IMG/VR virus record: IMGVR_UViG_3300023179_000031
Location: 1 to 64,000 of that record
Length of the DNA stretch: 64,000 nt
Reading direction: 5' to 3' (one strand)
From: a virus
Under the pieces are notes generated by a model, which was not told where the DNA came from, ran no database searches, and was given only the letters and a program-made list of their open reading frames with translations. This document shows, one piece after another, positions 1 through 7,140 of this stretch (its first letter is position 1; each line of letters begins with the position of its first letter). The translations under genes and the position numbers were made by a program.

Positions 1-83
1 TGCTATATCAAGATAAATAAATCGGAATAATAACTTCTAATAAAGTAACCAATATTCCCCCAATTATAACAAGGGCAGACTAT

Positions 84-260
84 ATGAGAATTGTAACTAT
101 AAGTATGGAACTGGGATTCGAAAATCTAGATGATAGAATAGACTTTAATAACAAAGAATCCATAGCAGACTTTCTTAATGAGATGTTATATGGAGATGTT
201 GAGTTCTTTGGTGAATTCGGGCCTGAGAATATTGTAAGTATACAAACAATTGACGATTAA
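84..260 (+). CDS. Small hypothetical protein, 58 aa
   Basis: Open frame from ATG 84 to TAA 258-260, encoding a mostly acidic protein (many D, E, N; ends with IDD). A weak purine-rich stretch (AAGGGCAG, about 71-78) could serve as ribosome binding site. No domain or known family is recognised. It is followed by the GC-rich noncoding element at 263-354. It could be the last gene of an operon entering from the left. Moderate confidence that it is a gene, because the frame is short. Confidence 0.55.
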   Translation: MRIVTISMELGFENLDDRIDFNNKESIADFLNEMLYGDVEFFGEFGPENIVSIQTIDD

Positions 261-262
261 AC

Positions 263-354
263 ACTCGCCGTAAGTCCTTGCCACCAAAGGGTTTAGGACG
301 AACGCGGCCCGCCCGCCGTGTCGTAAGTCCTTATCTAGCAACAACTTACGTCAA
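263..354. repeat. 92-bp noncoding element, copy A
   Basis: This stretch aligns without any gap to 2003-2094 (constant offset 1740), with about 61 of 92 positions identical by hand count. Shared blocks are ACTCGCC, TAAGTCC, AAGGGTTTA, TAAGT and TTACGTCAA. It is more GC-rich than its surroundings, has no open frame, and contains short inverted repeats such as CGTAAGT (323-329) with ACTTACG (344-350). Each copy lies 25-42 bp upstream of a promoter whose -10 reads TATCAT or TATGAT. Its function is unknown; an operator, replication or RNA element is possible. Confidence 0.7.
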
Positions 355-378
355 AAAGAAATTTCTAATGCTGACCCC

Positions 379-406
379 TTGACACTGCCGATACATATGG
401 TATCAT
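379..406 (+). promoter_or_regulatory. Sigma70-like promoter
   Basis: TTGACA (379-384), 16-bp spacer containing GCCGAT, then TATCAT (401-406) preceded by TG one base away (extended -10). It drives the small zinc-ribbon gene whose ATG is at 426. It decides that start, because the upstream in-frame ATG at 405 lies inside the -10 box. Confidence 0.75.
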
Positions 407-425
407 GGTAGAAAAGGAGAGAGTC

Positions 426-647
426 ATGGTTGCGATGAATGAAGATGTTGCCGACACGGTTCTCGCGGTTCAGTGCCGTTTGTGTGCGGCAGAGCATGTC
501 ATTTTCATAAAGCTCCACGATTATATTGAGTGGAAAAATGGGGCTGGTTTTATCCAAGACCTTATGCCCTACCTTTCCGACAGTGATCGTGAACTTTTGA
601 TCAGTGGCACCTGCGGTTCATGTTTTGATTCAATGTTTCCCTCTTGA
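426..647 (+). CDS. Small zinc-ribbon protein, 73 aa
   Basis: Two CxxC pairs (CRLC near residue 17, CGSC near residue 63) suggest one zinc-ribbon fold. The C-terminal pattern with LISGTC..C resembles small uncharacterised phage proteins that end in a similar Cys motif. ATG 426 is preferred over 405 because AAGGAGA (about 414-420) sits correctly before it and 405 is inside the promoter. The stop codon overlaps the -35 box of the next promoter. The role is unknown, possibly nucleic-acid or protein binding. Confidence 0.75.
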   Translation: MVAMNEDVADTVLAVQCRLCAAEHVIFIKLHDYIEWKNGAGFIQDLMPYLSDSDRELLISGTCGSCFDSMFPS

Positions 648-671
648 CAAGCCGATAACGTATAGTATACT
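644..671 (+). promoter_or_regulatory. Sigma70-like promoter for the DUF932 gene
   Basis: TTGACA (644-649), 16-bp spacer starting AGCCGATA, TATACT (666-671). It overlaps the stop of the preceding gene and is followed by AGGAG (about 698-702) and the ATG at 711. A second TTGACA at 673 has no matching -10. Confidence 0.78.
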
Positions 672-710
672 GTTGACACGTAGTTTGATTTCCCACTAGG
701 AGTTTTAGAG

Positions 711-1910
711 ATGAGCGATTACAACAAGTTGACGATTGGTTCCGATGTTGCCGAAGGTTCGTTTGTTCGTACCCTTCAGGGTGCAACTGGCACGGGTTTC
801 CAAGAGGGAACGCATGTCCACAAGGATTGGTGGGCGAAGACCAAGACTTTCGAACAGGTAAAGCAGGACACGCAGACCGCGATTGATAACCGTGAGGATG
901 TTCTCACTGAAATCAAGAATATTTGCTGCACCAACGAGGGTGATGATTTTTATTTCAAGCTGGCAGACGGTCGCAAGTTTCGCCCGACTGACCATGCCCT
1001 TGAGCAGTTCAGCACCCGCGTGGGCGTTACGTCCTCTTCGTTCCTTCGTGAGATGAGGAACATTGAAGGCTTCGATGGTAACGATAGCAACACGATGGCA
1101 ATCGTTGGCAACAACGCTATGCGTCGAATCGATCCCGATAAGAAGTTCCGACTCCGTACCTATACGGATGGAACGTGTCGTGCGTTCGTGACTGAGCAGT
1201 ACGCTCCGGTCGATAACCGCTGGTATCTGGACGTTCTTGGGGAATTCATTCCCGGTGGACGGTTCAGCCACTGGCGTGGCGATGAGGATACCATCTATGG
1301 TAACGTCCTCATCCCCGATACCATCATGGACTATGGTGCGGATGATAGCGACTACGGTGGTATGATCAGCGTGGGCAACTGTGAGATCGGCACTCGCCGC
1401 ATCACGCAAACGCCCAGTTTGTTTCGTGCCATCTGCATGAATGGCTGCATCTGGGGTCAGACGAAGGGTGAGAAGATTCGCCGCGTTCACCGTGGCAATA
1501 TCGACCTCGACGCTCTGAAGCTGGAAATCGCCATGAATATCCAGCACCAGATTCCCTTGCTTGCTCCTAGCATCAAGAAGTTTCTGGAGACTCGCACGAT
1601 GGAACTTGGCAAGACTTCTGCCAAGGCTGTTATCGCCAGCGTGGCTTCAGATAACAAACTCAGCAAGAAGGAAGCAACGGAGTTCCTTGAGCAGTACCTG
1701 ACCTATGAGGCAGAGCAGAGCAGTCTGTTCGGAATCATCAACGGTCTGACCCGTGCTGGTCAAGTGTTCACCAATAAGGAATGGGTGCGATTCGATGAGA
1801 TCGCGGGCAACCTTGCCCAGATCGATGGTGATCGCTGGAAGAGCATCCTGCGTCGTGCGGATACGTTTACGGATAAGGATTACGAGAAGGTCTTCGCACT
1901 GACCGCTTGA
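711..1910 (+). CDS. DUF932-family protein (phage/plasmid LGT/YfjQ-like)
   Basis: 399 aa, full length for the DUF932 family found in phages, plasmids and near defence or mobile loci; the biochemical role is not established. The C-terminal half (about residues 260-390), with the helical QHQIPLLAPSIKKFLETR stretch and the VFTNKEWVRFDEIAGNLAQ end, is typical of the family. It has its own strong promoter and Shine-Dalgarno site. By eye its GC (about 55 %) is far above neighbours (about 37 %) and C-ending codons are favoured, which fits recent acquisition or selection for high expression. A long imperfect inverted repeat follows the stop. Family assignment is from recognised sequence character, function unknown. 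Confidence 0.85.
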   Translation: MSDYNKLTIGSDVAEGSFVRTLQGATGTGFQEGTHVHKDWWAKTKTFEQVKQDTQTAIDNREDVLTEIKNICCTNEGDDFYFKLADGRKFRPTDHALEQFSTRVGVTSSSFLREMRNIEGFDGNDSNTMAIVGNNAMRRIDPDKKFRLRTYTDGTCRAFVTEQYAPVDNRWYLDVLGEFIPGGRFSHWRGDEDTIYGNVLIPDTIMDYGADDSDYGGMISVGNCEIGTRRITQTPSLFRAICMNGCIWGQTKGEKIRRVHRGNIDLDALKLEIAMNIQHQIPLLAPSIKKFLETRTMELGKTSAKAVIASVASDNKLSKKEATEFLEQYLTYEAEQSSLFGIINGLTRAGQVFTNKEWVRFDEIAGNLAQIDGDRWKSILRRADTFTDKDYEKVFALTA

Positions 1911-1920
1911 TATCGTAGTG

Positions 1921-1982
1921 GGAGGGGAAAGGGGCTGGCAGGCCATAATCAATAAATTTTCCTGCCAGTTCCCTACCCTTCC
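1921..1982 (+). terminator. Long imperfect hairpin after the DUF932 gene
   Basis: A perfect 8-bp core, CTGGCAGG (1935-1942) and CCTGCCAG (1961-1968), is extended outward by purine-rich 1921-1934 against pyrimidine-rich 1969-1982, with an AT-rich 18-nt loop. No U-run follows, so it may stabilise or process the mRNA end rather than terminate intrinsically. With the 9-bp repeats it accounts for part of the gene-free stretch 1911-2349. Confidence 0.55.
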
Positions 1983-2002
1983 AATAATCTTGGGAAGCTG
2001 GG

Positions 2003-2094
2003 ACTCGCCATAAGTCCGTTGCCCGTAAGGGTTTACGGCTGGCGGGGCCGCGCCCATTTGTCATAAGTTATTTATTTTCAATATGTTACGTCAA
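2003..2094. repeat. 92-bp noncoding element, copy B
   Basis: Gapless homologue of 263-354. In this copy a clean hairpin forms, CCGTAA (2023-2028) with TTACGG (2033-2038), and GGGGC with GCCC flanks a CGC. A further ACGTAAGTCC copy of the shared TAAGTCC motif occurs just outside at 2111-2120. There is no open frame on either strand that looks real. Confidence 0.7.
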
Positions 2095-2135
2095 GTCTAA
2101 TAGTGAGTAGACGTAAGTCCTTTCTTCTCAAGTAC

Positions 2136-2164
2136 TTGTGTCGAGTGTGTCGATATGGTATGAT
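2136..2164 (+). promoter_or_regulatory. Possible promoter with weak -35
   Basis: TTGTGT (2136-2141), 17-bp spacer ending TCGATATGG, TATGAT (2159-2164) with extended -10 TG. The right half matches the 379 promoter closely (CGATA..ATGGTAT.AT). It would give a long, G-rich leader of about 180 nt ahead of the gene at 2350. Confidence 0.45.
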
Positions 2165-2188
2165 GGGTAGTGGAATGGTTGGAATGTG

Positions 2189-2277
2189 GGTAATATAGAT
2201 AACACAGGTAATCTAGGCTACATGTTAAAATAGGTAGTCTGGGTAATCTGGGCGGTCTAGGTAGGCTAGGCAAGTGG
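2189..2277. repeat. Degenerate 9-bp repeat array, G-rich
   Basis: Nine-base units starting with GG recur in phase: GGTAATATA (2189), GGTAATCTA (2207), GGCTACATG (2216), then, after one 8-bp interruption, GGTAGTCTG (2233), GGTAATCTG (2242), GGCGGTCTA (2251), GGTAGGCTA (2260) and GGCAAGTGG (2269). There is no credible coding frame. Such an array could be a protein-binding iteron set, an origin-related element or a structured leader; nothing in the sequence decides which. Confidence 0.6.
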
Positions 2278-2349
2278 GGTTGTCTCTCCCAAAATAAACC
2301 GGTCAACTGATTGCAATACAGTCAGCGAAAATAATCAAAAGGAGAAATT

Positions 2350-2646
2350 ATGATGGCAAAAGTAAGTGGATTTGTAGCAAAGGAAGTTAGTAAGGATTGG
2401 AATCAGTCTGATAGTATATGCACTCTCTTGTTCCAACAGGTAGAGAAGCCCTCTAACTTTAAGATGTGTAAGGCTATTAACGTATACGATAACAAGTACC
2501 GCATTAATGTATATACTCACGAAGTAATCAACGATATACAAAGTCAACGCATTAGCCAATCTTATTTTGCCAAACTGGCAGGCGACGGATCATCATTAGA
2601 GATTCTTCTGAAGCCCGAACCCGTTGATCCTAAAAAGAAGAAGTGA
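2350..2646 (+). CDS. Hypothetical protein, 98 aa
   Basis: ATG 2350 (a second ATG follows at 2353) with AAGGAG (about 2339-2344) at good spacing. The protein starts MMAKVSGFVAKEV and ends in a Lys tail after EPVDP. It is mostly beta-strand-like in composition, with no cysteines except two scattered ones. No family recognised. It follows the 9-bp repeat array and lies in the early small-gene region. Confidence 0.7.
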   Translation: MMAKVSGFVAKEVSKDWNQSDSICTLLFQQVEKPSNFKMCKAINVYDNKYRINVYTHEVINDIQSQRISQSYFAKLAGDGSSLEILLKPEPVDPKKKK

Positions 2647-2707
2647 GGTTTGTCTTATCTAATATATAAAGATCGCTACAATGCTGATAGTCAGCGAGGT
2701 ATAGCCC

Positions 2708-2736
2708 TTGACACAATACATACGTTGTGGTAGACT
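2708..2736 (+). promoter_or_regulatory. Sigma70-like promoter
   Basis: TTGACA (2708-2713), 17-bp spacer, TAGACT (2731-2736), about 90 bp before the ATG at 2827. Two short hairpins flank it, GCTGATAGTCAGC (2683-2695) and GCTGGTAGTCAGC (2775-2787). The second would lie in the leader of the transcript. Confidence 0.65.
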
Positions 2737-2826
2737 ACAGTACGTACTTCCCAAATTAACAAGATCTGGCCTGTGCTGGTAGTCAGCGACATTGCCTTTT
2801 TACATATACATATAGGATACATATAA

Positions 2827-3255
2827 ATGAAACTGAAACGCGGACAAAAGCTTTGTAAGGGATGTAATAAGATTAACGGTGCTAGGGCGCACGCTTGTAA
2901 GCATTGTAATCATGAGTTCGTGCCTGCATCTATAACTAAGAAGAATAAGTTTAAAACTAAGCGCCCCAAGAAGTTTGAGGATATAGATTGGCATGATCTA
3001 GTTGATGGAGACACTATTAAAGTTATCGGGCGATCTGGTAATTATTATGTGAATGATATTGGTGAGAGACAGTATATGAGTGATGCGGGAGTATATACAG
3101 TCAAGCAAAAGGATAAGAATGGACTCGTAGTTTATAGTCATCATGGCGGTTACGGGTATATCTATATGGGGCCAGAGGTTCAATCTGATCTCATAGATAA
3201 TATGTATCGTAGCCCACACAAGATCGTAAAGGTCAATTTACCTGTTCGAACGTGA
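2827..3255 (+). CDS. Zinc-ribbon protein, 142 aa
   Basis: The N-terminus has two CxxC pairs (CKGC about residue 12, CKHC about residue 26) forming a zinc ribbon, followed by a Lys-rich linker and a C-terminal domain (about 57-142) with GDTIKVIGRSGNYYV and HHGGYGYIYMG that looks like a small beta-barrel. This suggests nucleic-acid binding, but that is inference. The upstream leader carries a short hairpin. Function unknown. Confidence 0.75.
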   Translation: MKLKRGQKLCKGCNKINGARAHACKHCNHEFVPASITKKNKFKTKRPKKFEDIDWHDLVDGDTIKVIGRSGNYYVNDIGERQYMSDAGVYTVKQKDKNGLVVYSHHGGYGYIYMGPEVQSDLIDNMYRSPHKIVKVNLPVRT

Positions 3256-3353
3256 TATTATAAATAAGGCCATTTGGGCTGATTTTTAACGAAATCTTAT
3301 TACTTTCTTATGATATTCGAACGAAATCGCCCCTTTTTGTAAGGGAGTATAAT

Positions 3354-3620
3354 ATGCTATCTAAACGTGAATTCTTTCTATACATGTCTACTGTATATGA
3401 AGAGAACTTCAATGATGAGGACTCTTATAAGGTCTTTAAACAAATAGTCAAAATGACTGATCAAGACCAATTATTAGAAATGAAGGAAATCACTACATTT
3501 AATAAGAGGCAAAGGGTAGCATATAGAAATGCGCTGGCTGCTAATGGTAAGGAGCTAACGCCACGCCAGCTAGACCAATACATAAGCATGATAGAGCTAG
3601 CTCTAGAACAGAGACATTAG
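3354..3620 (+). CDS. Hypothetical protein, 88 aa
   Basis: ATG 3354 with AAGGGAG (about 3340-3346) ahead. Predicted mainly helical, charged, with no cysteine and no membrane segment. No family recognised. A hairpin that could end its transcript lies 30 bp downstream. Confidence 0.7.
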   Translation: MLSKREFFLYMSTVYEENFNDEDSYKVFKQIVKMTDQDQLLEMKEITTFNKRQRVAYRNALAANGKELTPRQLDQYISMIELALEQRH

Positions 3621-3650
3621 TATACCATACATATACTATATACAGATACC

Positions 3651-3679
3651 GCCCCGTGGTTCCTAGTGGATCATGGGGC
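3651..3679 (+). terminator. Hairpin terminator candidate
   Basis: GCCCCGTG (3651-3658) pairs with CATGGGGC (3672-3679) with one G-U pair, followed by TTATCTATTT. Between here and 3802 I see only AT-rich and simple CT/CA-rich sequence and no gene. Confidence 0.6.
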
Positions 3680-3802
3680 TTATCTATTTACCTACCTACA
3701 TACACTCTACACTCTCTACCCTAGTACCCATATACGTTGTTTCTAAGCTGAATATCGAATATTTTATTGTATTGTGAATTATCCACATTAAAAAAGGAAT
3801 AT

Positions 3803-3910
3803 ATGCCCACACCATCCTTAGTCATTAATGTATTTATGTATGGTAGTATTATTAGTATATGTATTGTTTGTATTATAGGTCTTTCATGTATATTCAATGA
3901 TAATATATAA
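3803..3910 (+). CDS. Tiny membrane protein, 35 aa
   Basis: ATG 3803 with AAGGA (3794-3798) at proper spacing. The peptide is one hydrophobic segment rich in I, V, C and G (about residues 7-31) with a short polar end. Such small single-pass proteins recur in this phage. Function unknown; a membrane-associated early effector or a chance frame are both possible. Confidence 0.45.
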   Translation: MPTPSLVINVFMYGSIISICIVCIIGLSCIFNDNI

Positions 3911-3995
3911 CTATCCATTTAGCATCATTATTGGGTGTATTTATATGTAGATATATGGGTTTGTATCCCACAGAAAACCAGCGAAAGAAAGATTA

Positions 3996-4622
3996 ATGGG
4001 AAGAAAAACCACAATTAAAAAAGAAAAGAGAGAAAAAATGAGAAAACTCATAAGGCGTATATATGCCTATATTGCTCTCGGTATTATATGTGTTGGTTCA
4101 GTATTCTTAGTCAAAAATACAATCAGAAATCTAAAACGAGACGTATCATCGTTGCCAAACGGCAGCTATCAATATATAAGATACGAACTAGATATACCAA
4201 AGAATAAAAAGCTAACATTTCCACTCCTATCTAAAATTAGCGACATAAGCAAAGAAGATGTCTGGTACGGAGTAAAGCTAGACTATTGGTACATGCATAA
4301 TTATGTATGTGAAATAAAGTTTCGGGATGACTGCACAGAGACTATCCTACCAAAAGATACAAAAATAGTATTTAATGGGCGATGCGATGTGGTGGATGAA
4401 AAAAGTGGAATGAAAATGTATAGAATTTATGTAGACAGCCCATCATATATTGAGTATATAGAGTGTGGCAGTTATATTAATCACTACATAGGAATATTAG
4501 GAGATATCTGTCATACAACAGAGCAAGTATTTACAGGAATGTCTATCAAGGAATTTAATAGGGTTATGGTAATAGCAACTCAACTTCAAGTAGCCAAAAA
4601 TGGAGAAACAACCCATGAGTGA
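3996..4622 (+). CDS. Membrane-anchored hypothetical protein, 208 aa
   Basis: A basic N-terminus (about residues 1-22, K/R-rich) is followed by one transmembrane helix (about 23-41, AYIALGIICVGSVFLV), then a soluble domain of about 165 residues with a few Cys. This gives a cytoplasm-in, periplasm-out topology. An internal ATG at 4038 is an alternative start. It overlaps the next gene by 8 bp. No family recognised. Confidence 0.7.
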   Translation: MGRKTTIKKEKREKMRKLIRRIYAYIALGIICVGSVFLVKNTIRNLKRDVSSLPNGSYQYIRYELDIPKNKKLTFPLLSKISDISKEDVWYGVKLDYWYMHNYVCEIKFRDDCTETILPKDTKIVFNGRCDVVDEKSGMKMYRIYVDSPSYIEYIECGSYINHYIGILGDICHTTEQVFTGMSIKEFNRVMVIATQLQVAKNGETTHE

Positions 4623-4851
4623 CATTAAACAAGAAATCAATCAAGCAATAGAACAATTAGAAGCACAGGGTATTACTAAAAATGCCCATTTGGGCGACAC
4701 AACGGGCCTTGGTGATAAGGTCGAAGAAGTTCTTAAAAGCATAGGTATTACAGAAGAGAGATTCAAGGAGTGGTTTAATCTAAAGGAATGTGGATGCTCA
4801 AAAAGAAAAGCTTGGCTAAATAGTCTATTCTCTTGGAAGAAGAATAACTAG
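4615..4851 (+). CDS. Small phage protein with CGCSKRK motif, 78 aa
   Basis: ATG 4615, with GGAG (4602-4605) upstream, is preferred over ATG 4600. It overlaps the stop of the preceding gene. The protein is helical, with C-terminal KECGCSKRKAWLN, a pattern found in small uncharacterised phage proteins that may bind a metal with the two Cys. Function unknown. Confidence 0.7.
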   Translation: MSDIKQEINQAIEQLEAQGITKNAHLGDTTGLGDKVEEVLKSIGITEERFKEWFNLKECGCSKRKAWLNSLFSWKKNN

Positions 4852-4873
4852 CGGTCGATAGCAAAAATTCAAG

Positions 4874-4901
4874 TTGACAGGTGCCTTTACCGATGTATAA
4901 T
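4874..4901 (+). promoter_or_regulatory. Sigma70-like promoter inside an inverted repeat
   Basis: TTGACA (4874-4879), 16-bp spacer with ACCGAT, consensus TATAAT (4896-4901). It points into the antisense of the HNH gene and then to the UvdE-like gene at 5574. The -10 lies in the loop of the inverted repeat at 4880-4915. Confidence 0.72.
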
Positions 4902-4915
4902 AGGGTAGAGGCACC
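4880..4915. terminator. Inverted repeat, possible bidirectional terminator or operator
   Basis: GGTGCCT (4880-4886) pairs with AGGCACC (4909-4915), and TACC (4888-4891) with GGTA (4904-4907). On the + strand it ends with TATTCTTTTG; on the - strand, where it directly follows the HNH stop codon, a T-run appears about a dozen bases later. It overlaps a promoter and so could also be an operator. Confidence 0.55.
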
Positions 4916-5526
4916 TATTCTTTTGAGATTTTATCAGATTTTGATAGATTGTCTTTAGCCCATAGCGGTTGTAAGTTAGTGTAATGAAAACATTCCATTT
5001 GTTGTTGAATATCTGTTAAATCAAAACTACTACATGGAATAATGTGATCTATATGCCATTGTCCATAATTATCCCAACTCATGCTATCTATAAATTTTGA
5101 CTCCATATATTTTAAAAAATCATATAAAGAACAACCCAATAATTCCATAGTACTATTACTTTTACAATTTTTAGTTATTACTTGATTAACTCTTCTACGC
5201 AAATTCTTTTTGATTTTATATTCAATATCATTTTTACGTCTTATACGTTCATTTTCATTAATTTTATCTCTATTTTTATTGTACCAATTTTTCTTTTGAT
5301 CTATTATTTTTTTAATATTATTTTGTCTCCAATTTTTCATATATTTTGGATTATTCTTACGAAAATCTGAAGTTTTGCTTTTTAACCTAATTTTATTTTG
5401 ATTATAATATTCTCTACAATATTGAGATAAACAATCTTTGCATCTATATGTTGGTTTACCGTTTCTTTTTTCAAAACTTTCAATGGGTTTTTCAACTTGA
5501 CAAATTGAACAAACTTTGGTATACAT
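4915..5526 (-). CDS. HNH homing endonuclease
   Basis: 203 aa on the minus strand, the only convincing gene against the general direction. The N-terminus has a zinc ribbon (CSIC near residue 7, CKDC near residue 30), followed by a Lys/Asn-rich basic linker and a C-terminal HNH core with WHIDHIIPCSSFDL and TNLQPLWAKDN. This is the usual architecture of free-standing phage HNH endonucleases. It sits between a promoter and the UvdE-like gene, as expected of an intergenic homing insertion. Confidence 0.9.
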   Translation of the reverse strand: MYTKVCSICQVEKPIESFEKRNGKPTYRCKDCLSQYCREYYNQNKIRLKSKTSDFRKNNPKYMKNWRQNNIKKIIDQKKNWYNKNRDKINENERIRRKNDIEYKIKKNLRRRVNQVITKNCKSNSTMELLGCSLYDFLKYMESKFIDSMSWDNYGQWHIDHIIPCSSFDLTDIQQQMECFHYTNLQPLWAKDNLSKSDKISKE

Positions 5527-5573
5527 AGTATTCTCCTAGATCACATTAAATTACACTAACTTATACACAAATT

Positions 5574-6500
5574 ATGAATAAAATTGGCCTCTGTTGTATT
5601 TCTTTAAATCTAAAAGAAATTGGATATAGTTTTCAAACAATGACATACAAAAGATTTTCATCTTTACCAAGAAACGAAGCACTTTCTATCCTTGGTGAAA
5701 GAATATATAATAACATGATAACCACAAATAAAACAATACAATACTGTGCTGACAACAACCTTAATTATAGATTAAGCAGCGATCTGTTTCCATTAATTAC
5801 CTACGATAAAGCTGACATTTATCTAGAAAATCTCCCAAATTACGACGATATTCAAGATGAATTTGACTCTATATCTGAAACAATATCAAATAACAAAGTA
5901 AGAGTGTCTCTACACCCATCTGAGTATAATAGTTTAGCAAGCACATCGACTGAGGTTGCAGACAAAACCATCACAGAACTTAACTTCTATTCTTCATTCA
6001 TGGACAGAATTGGTTGCCCAGCAGACTACCGATCTCCAATGAATATTCATATACATAATAAGTCTGGCACATATAACGAGATATTGAATAGATTTATGAC
6101 TAATTTTGATCGTCTTGACGAAAACTGCAAAAACAGAATAGTTGTAGAAAACGATGACAAAACTGGTGGCTGGAGTGTTATAGAGCTAATCCATCAGTTT
6201 CATGATATAACGGCCATACCCATCACGTTCGACTACTTGCATCATGCCTGCCATCCTAACGGCATAGACGAGGAACGGGCTATAAACGCTTGCTACAGAT
6301 CGTGGGACGGGTATACTCCACTGTTCCACTACAGTGAAAGTCGCCCCGGCAACAACCCAAGAGCGCACGCGGATTATGCCAACAATATATTTAATACATA
6401 CGGACTAGAATTTGACATTGACTTTGAGTTGAAGATGAAAGATAAAGCTATTCTAAATTTCGCTAATAAGGAGTTGATGTATGCAAGACAAACTGGTTAA
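5574..6500 (+). CDS. uvsE: UV damage endonuclease (UvdE/UvsE-like)
   Basis: 308 aa, the usual size of the bacterial UVDE family, a metal-dependent TIM-barrel endonuclease that nicks DNA 5' of UV photoproducts. Family features in order: GLCCISLNL at the N-terminus, SLHPSEY (about residue 110), MNIHIHNKSG (about 160), VVENDDK (about 190), TFDYLHHACHP (about 218) and FHYSES (about 250). The His/Glu/Asp residues match metal-ligand positions. No clear Shine-Dalgarno site precedes ATG 5574, consistent with disruption of its leader by the HNH gene. The end overlaps the next gene by 20 bp. Confidence 0.9.
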   Translation: MNKIGLCCISLNLKEIGYSFQTMTYKRFSSLPRNEALSILGERIYNNMITTNKTIQYCADNNLNYRLSSDLFPLITYDKADIYLENLPNYDDIQDEFDSISETISNNKVRVSLHPSEYNSLASTSTEVADKTITELNFYSSFMDRIGCPADYRSPMNIHIHNKSGTYNEILNRFMTNFDRLDENCKNRIVVENDDKTGGWSVIELIHQFHDITAIPITFDYLHHACHPNGIDEERAINACYRSWDGYTPLFHYSESRPGNNPRAHADYANNIFNTYGLEFDIDFELKMKDKAILNFANKELMYARQTG

Positions 6501-6828
6501 GATCAAAGATATAGATAAAATGGCTAGGCATATCAGAAAAGATATAGCAAAGCAACAAGGTGTTCCTATTAAAGAACTAAAGTTTTATATCACTCAAAAT
6601 GAGATGATATCATTAATTAGGCAATATGCTAAGGTTGATAAAGATGGACAAGCTATGGTGAATTGTGTCATACTTGACAAAATCTTCAAGGAAGCTTACA
6701 ATTGGATAGTTGGCATTGAAATCAGCAAATTAGCCTCTAATGGAACATTTGATGTATATTGGAGCGATGAAAAGAATTCTATGGTTTTTGCAGCAATAAC
6801 AGAAAAGGAAAAGGATACCAATGGCTAA
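6481..6828 (+). CDS. Hypothetical protein, 115 aa
   Basis: ATG 6481 with AAGGAG (about 6468-6473). It overlaps uvsE by 20 bp and the next gene by 8 bp, so it is translationally coupled. The sequence is mixed alpha/beta with a Lys-rich N-terminus and no Cys cluster. No family recognised. A TTGACA/TACAAT pair at 6674-6702 lies inside it but may be coincidental. Confidence 0.75.
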   Translation: MQDKLVKIKDIDKMARHIRKDIAKQQGVPIKELKFYITQNEMISLIRQYAKVDKDGQAMVNCVILDKIFKEAYNWIVGIEISKLASNGTFDVYWSDEKNSMVFAAITEKEKDTNG

Positions 6829-7096
6829 GAATTATTATAAGGCACCAAAGCACTCTACTGGACACGCAGTAACAACTAAAACGCACTTTGGATCAACAGC
6901 AGATATGGTTGTTGACCACAACGCATTGTCGCTTGAAATTCCAGATAGTAGCGTAGTTTGTAAGGATGATCTTGGTTATTACATTACAAATAAAGCGATG
7001 ATAGACAGCGGGTTGGCTGATCCCAATCGATATGCTAACGCTAAAAGTCGCATCACTGTGTCAGAAACCACCAAACAAGAAAATTCAAGCTCTTGA
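6821..7096 (+). CDS. Hypothetical protein, 91 aa
   Basis: ATG 6821 with AAAGGAAAAGG just upstream, overlapping the preceding gene by 8 bp. It has a basic His-rich start (YYKAPKHSTGHAVTTKTHFG) and a Ser-rich tail. Its stop overlaps the -35 of the next promoter. No family recognised. Confidence 0.7.
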   Translation: MAKNYYKAPKHSTGHAVTTKTHFGSTADMVVDHNALSLEIPDSSVVCKDDLGYYITNKAMIDSGLADPNRYANAKSRITVSETTKQENSSS

Positions 7097-7120
7097 CACA
7101 GAGTACCGATATAGTACAAT
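7093..7120 (+). promoter_or_regulatory. Sigma70-like promoter
   Basis: TTGACA (7093-7098), 16-bp spacer with ACCGAT, TACAAT (7115-7120), followed by AAAGGAGA and ATG 7141. It probably starts the operon 7141-8677. Confidence 0.75.
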
Positions 7121-7140
7121 ACCAACAAAGGAGAATACTT

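Noticed and set aside
673-678. Second TTGACA just after the DUF932 promoter
   Set aside because: No -10 like box at 15-18 bp downstream.
705-1547. Long minus-strand frame of 280 aa opposite the DUF932 gene
   Set aside because: The + strand frame is a recognisable family with promoter and ribosome site; the opposite frame is a shadow due to high GC.
2097-2306. Minus-strand frame with Leu-Pro-Arg repeats
   Set aside because: It mirrors the 9-bp DNA repeat array, starts at a non-ATG codon and has no ribosome site.
3721-3918. Minus-strand frame of 65 aa in the 3621-3995 gap
   Set aside because: AT-rich, no ribosome site or family; the short + strand membrane frame at 3803 has a better ribosome site.
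5182-5370. Hydrophobic + strand frame of 62 aa opposite the HNH gene
   Set aside because: It is the complement of the Lys/Asn-rich HNH linker, without ribosome site; the minus-strand HNH match is strong.
6674-6702. TTGACA with 17 bp to TACAAT inside the 6481 gene
   Set aside because: Good match but fully within coding sequence encoding LDKIFKEAYN, with no gene start or RNA just downstream; left out as a feature.
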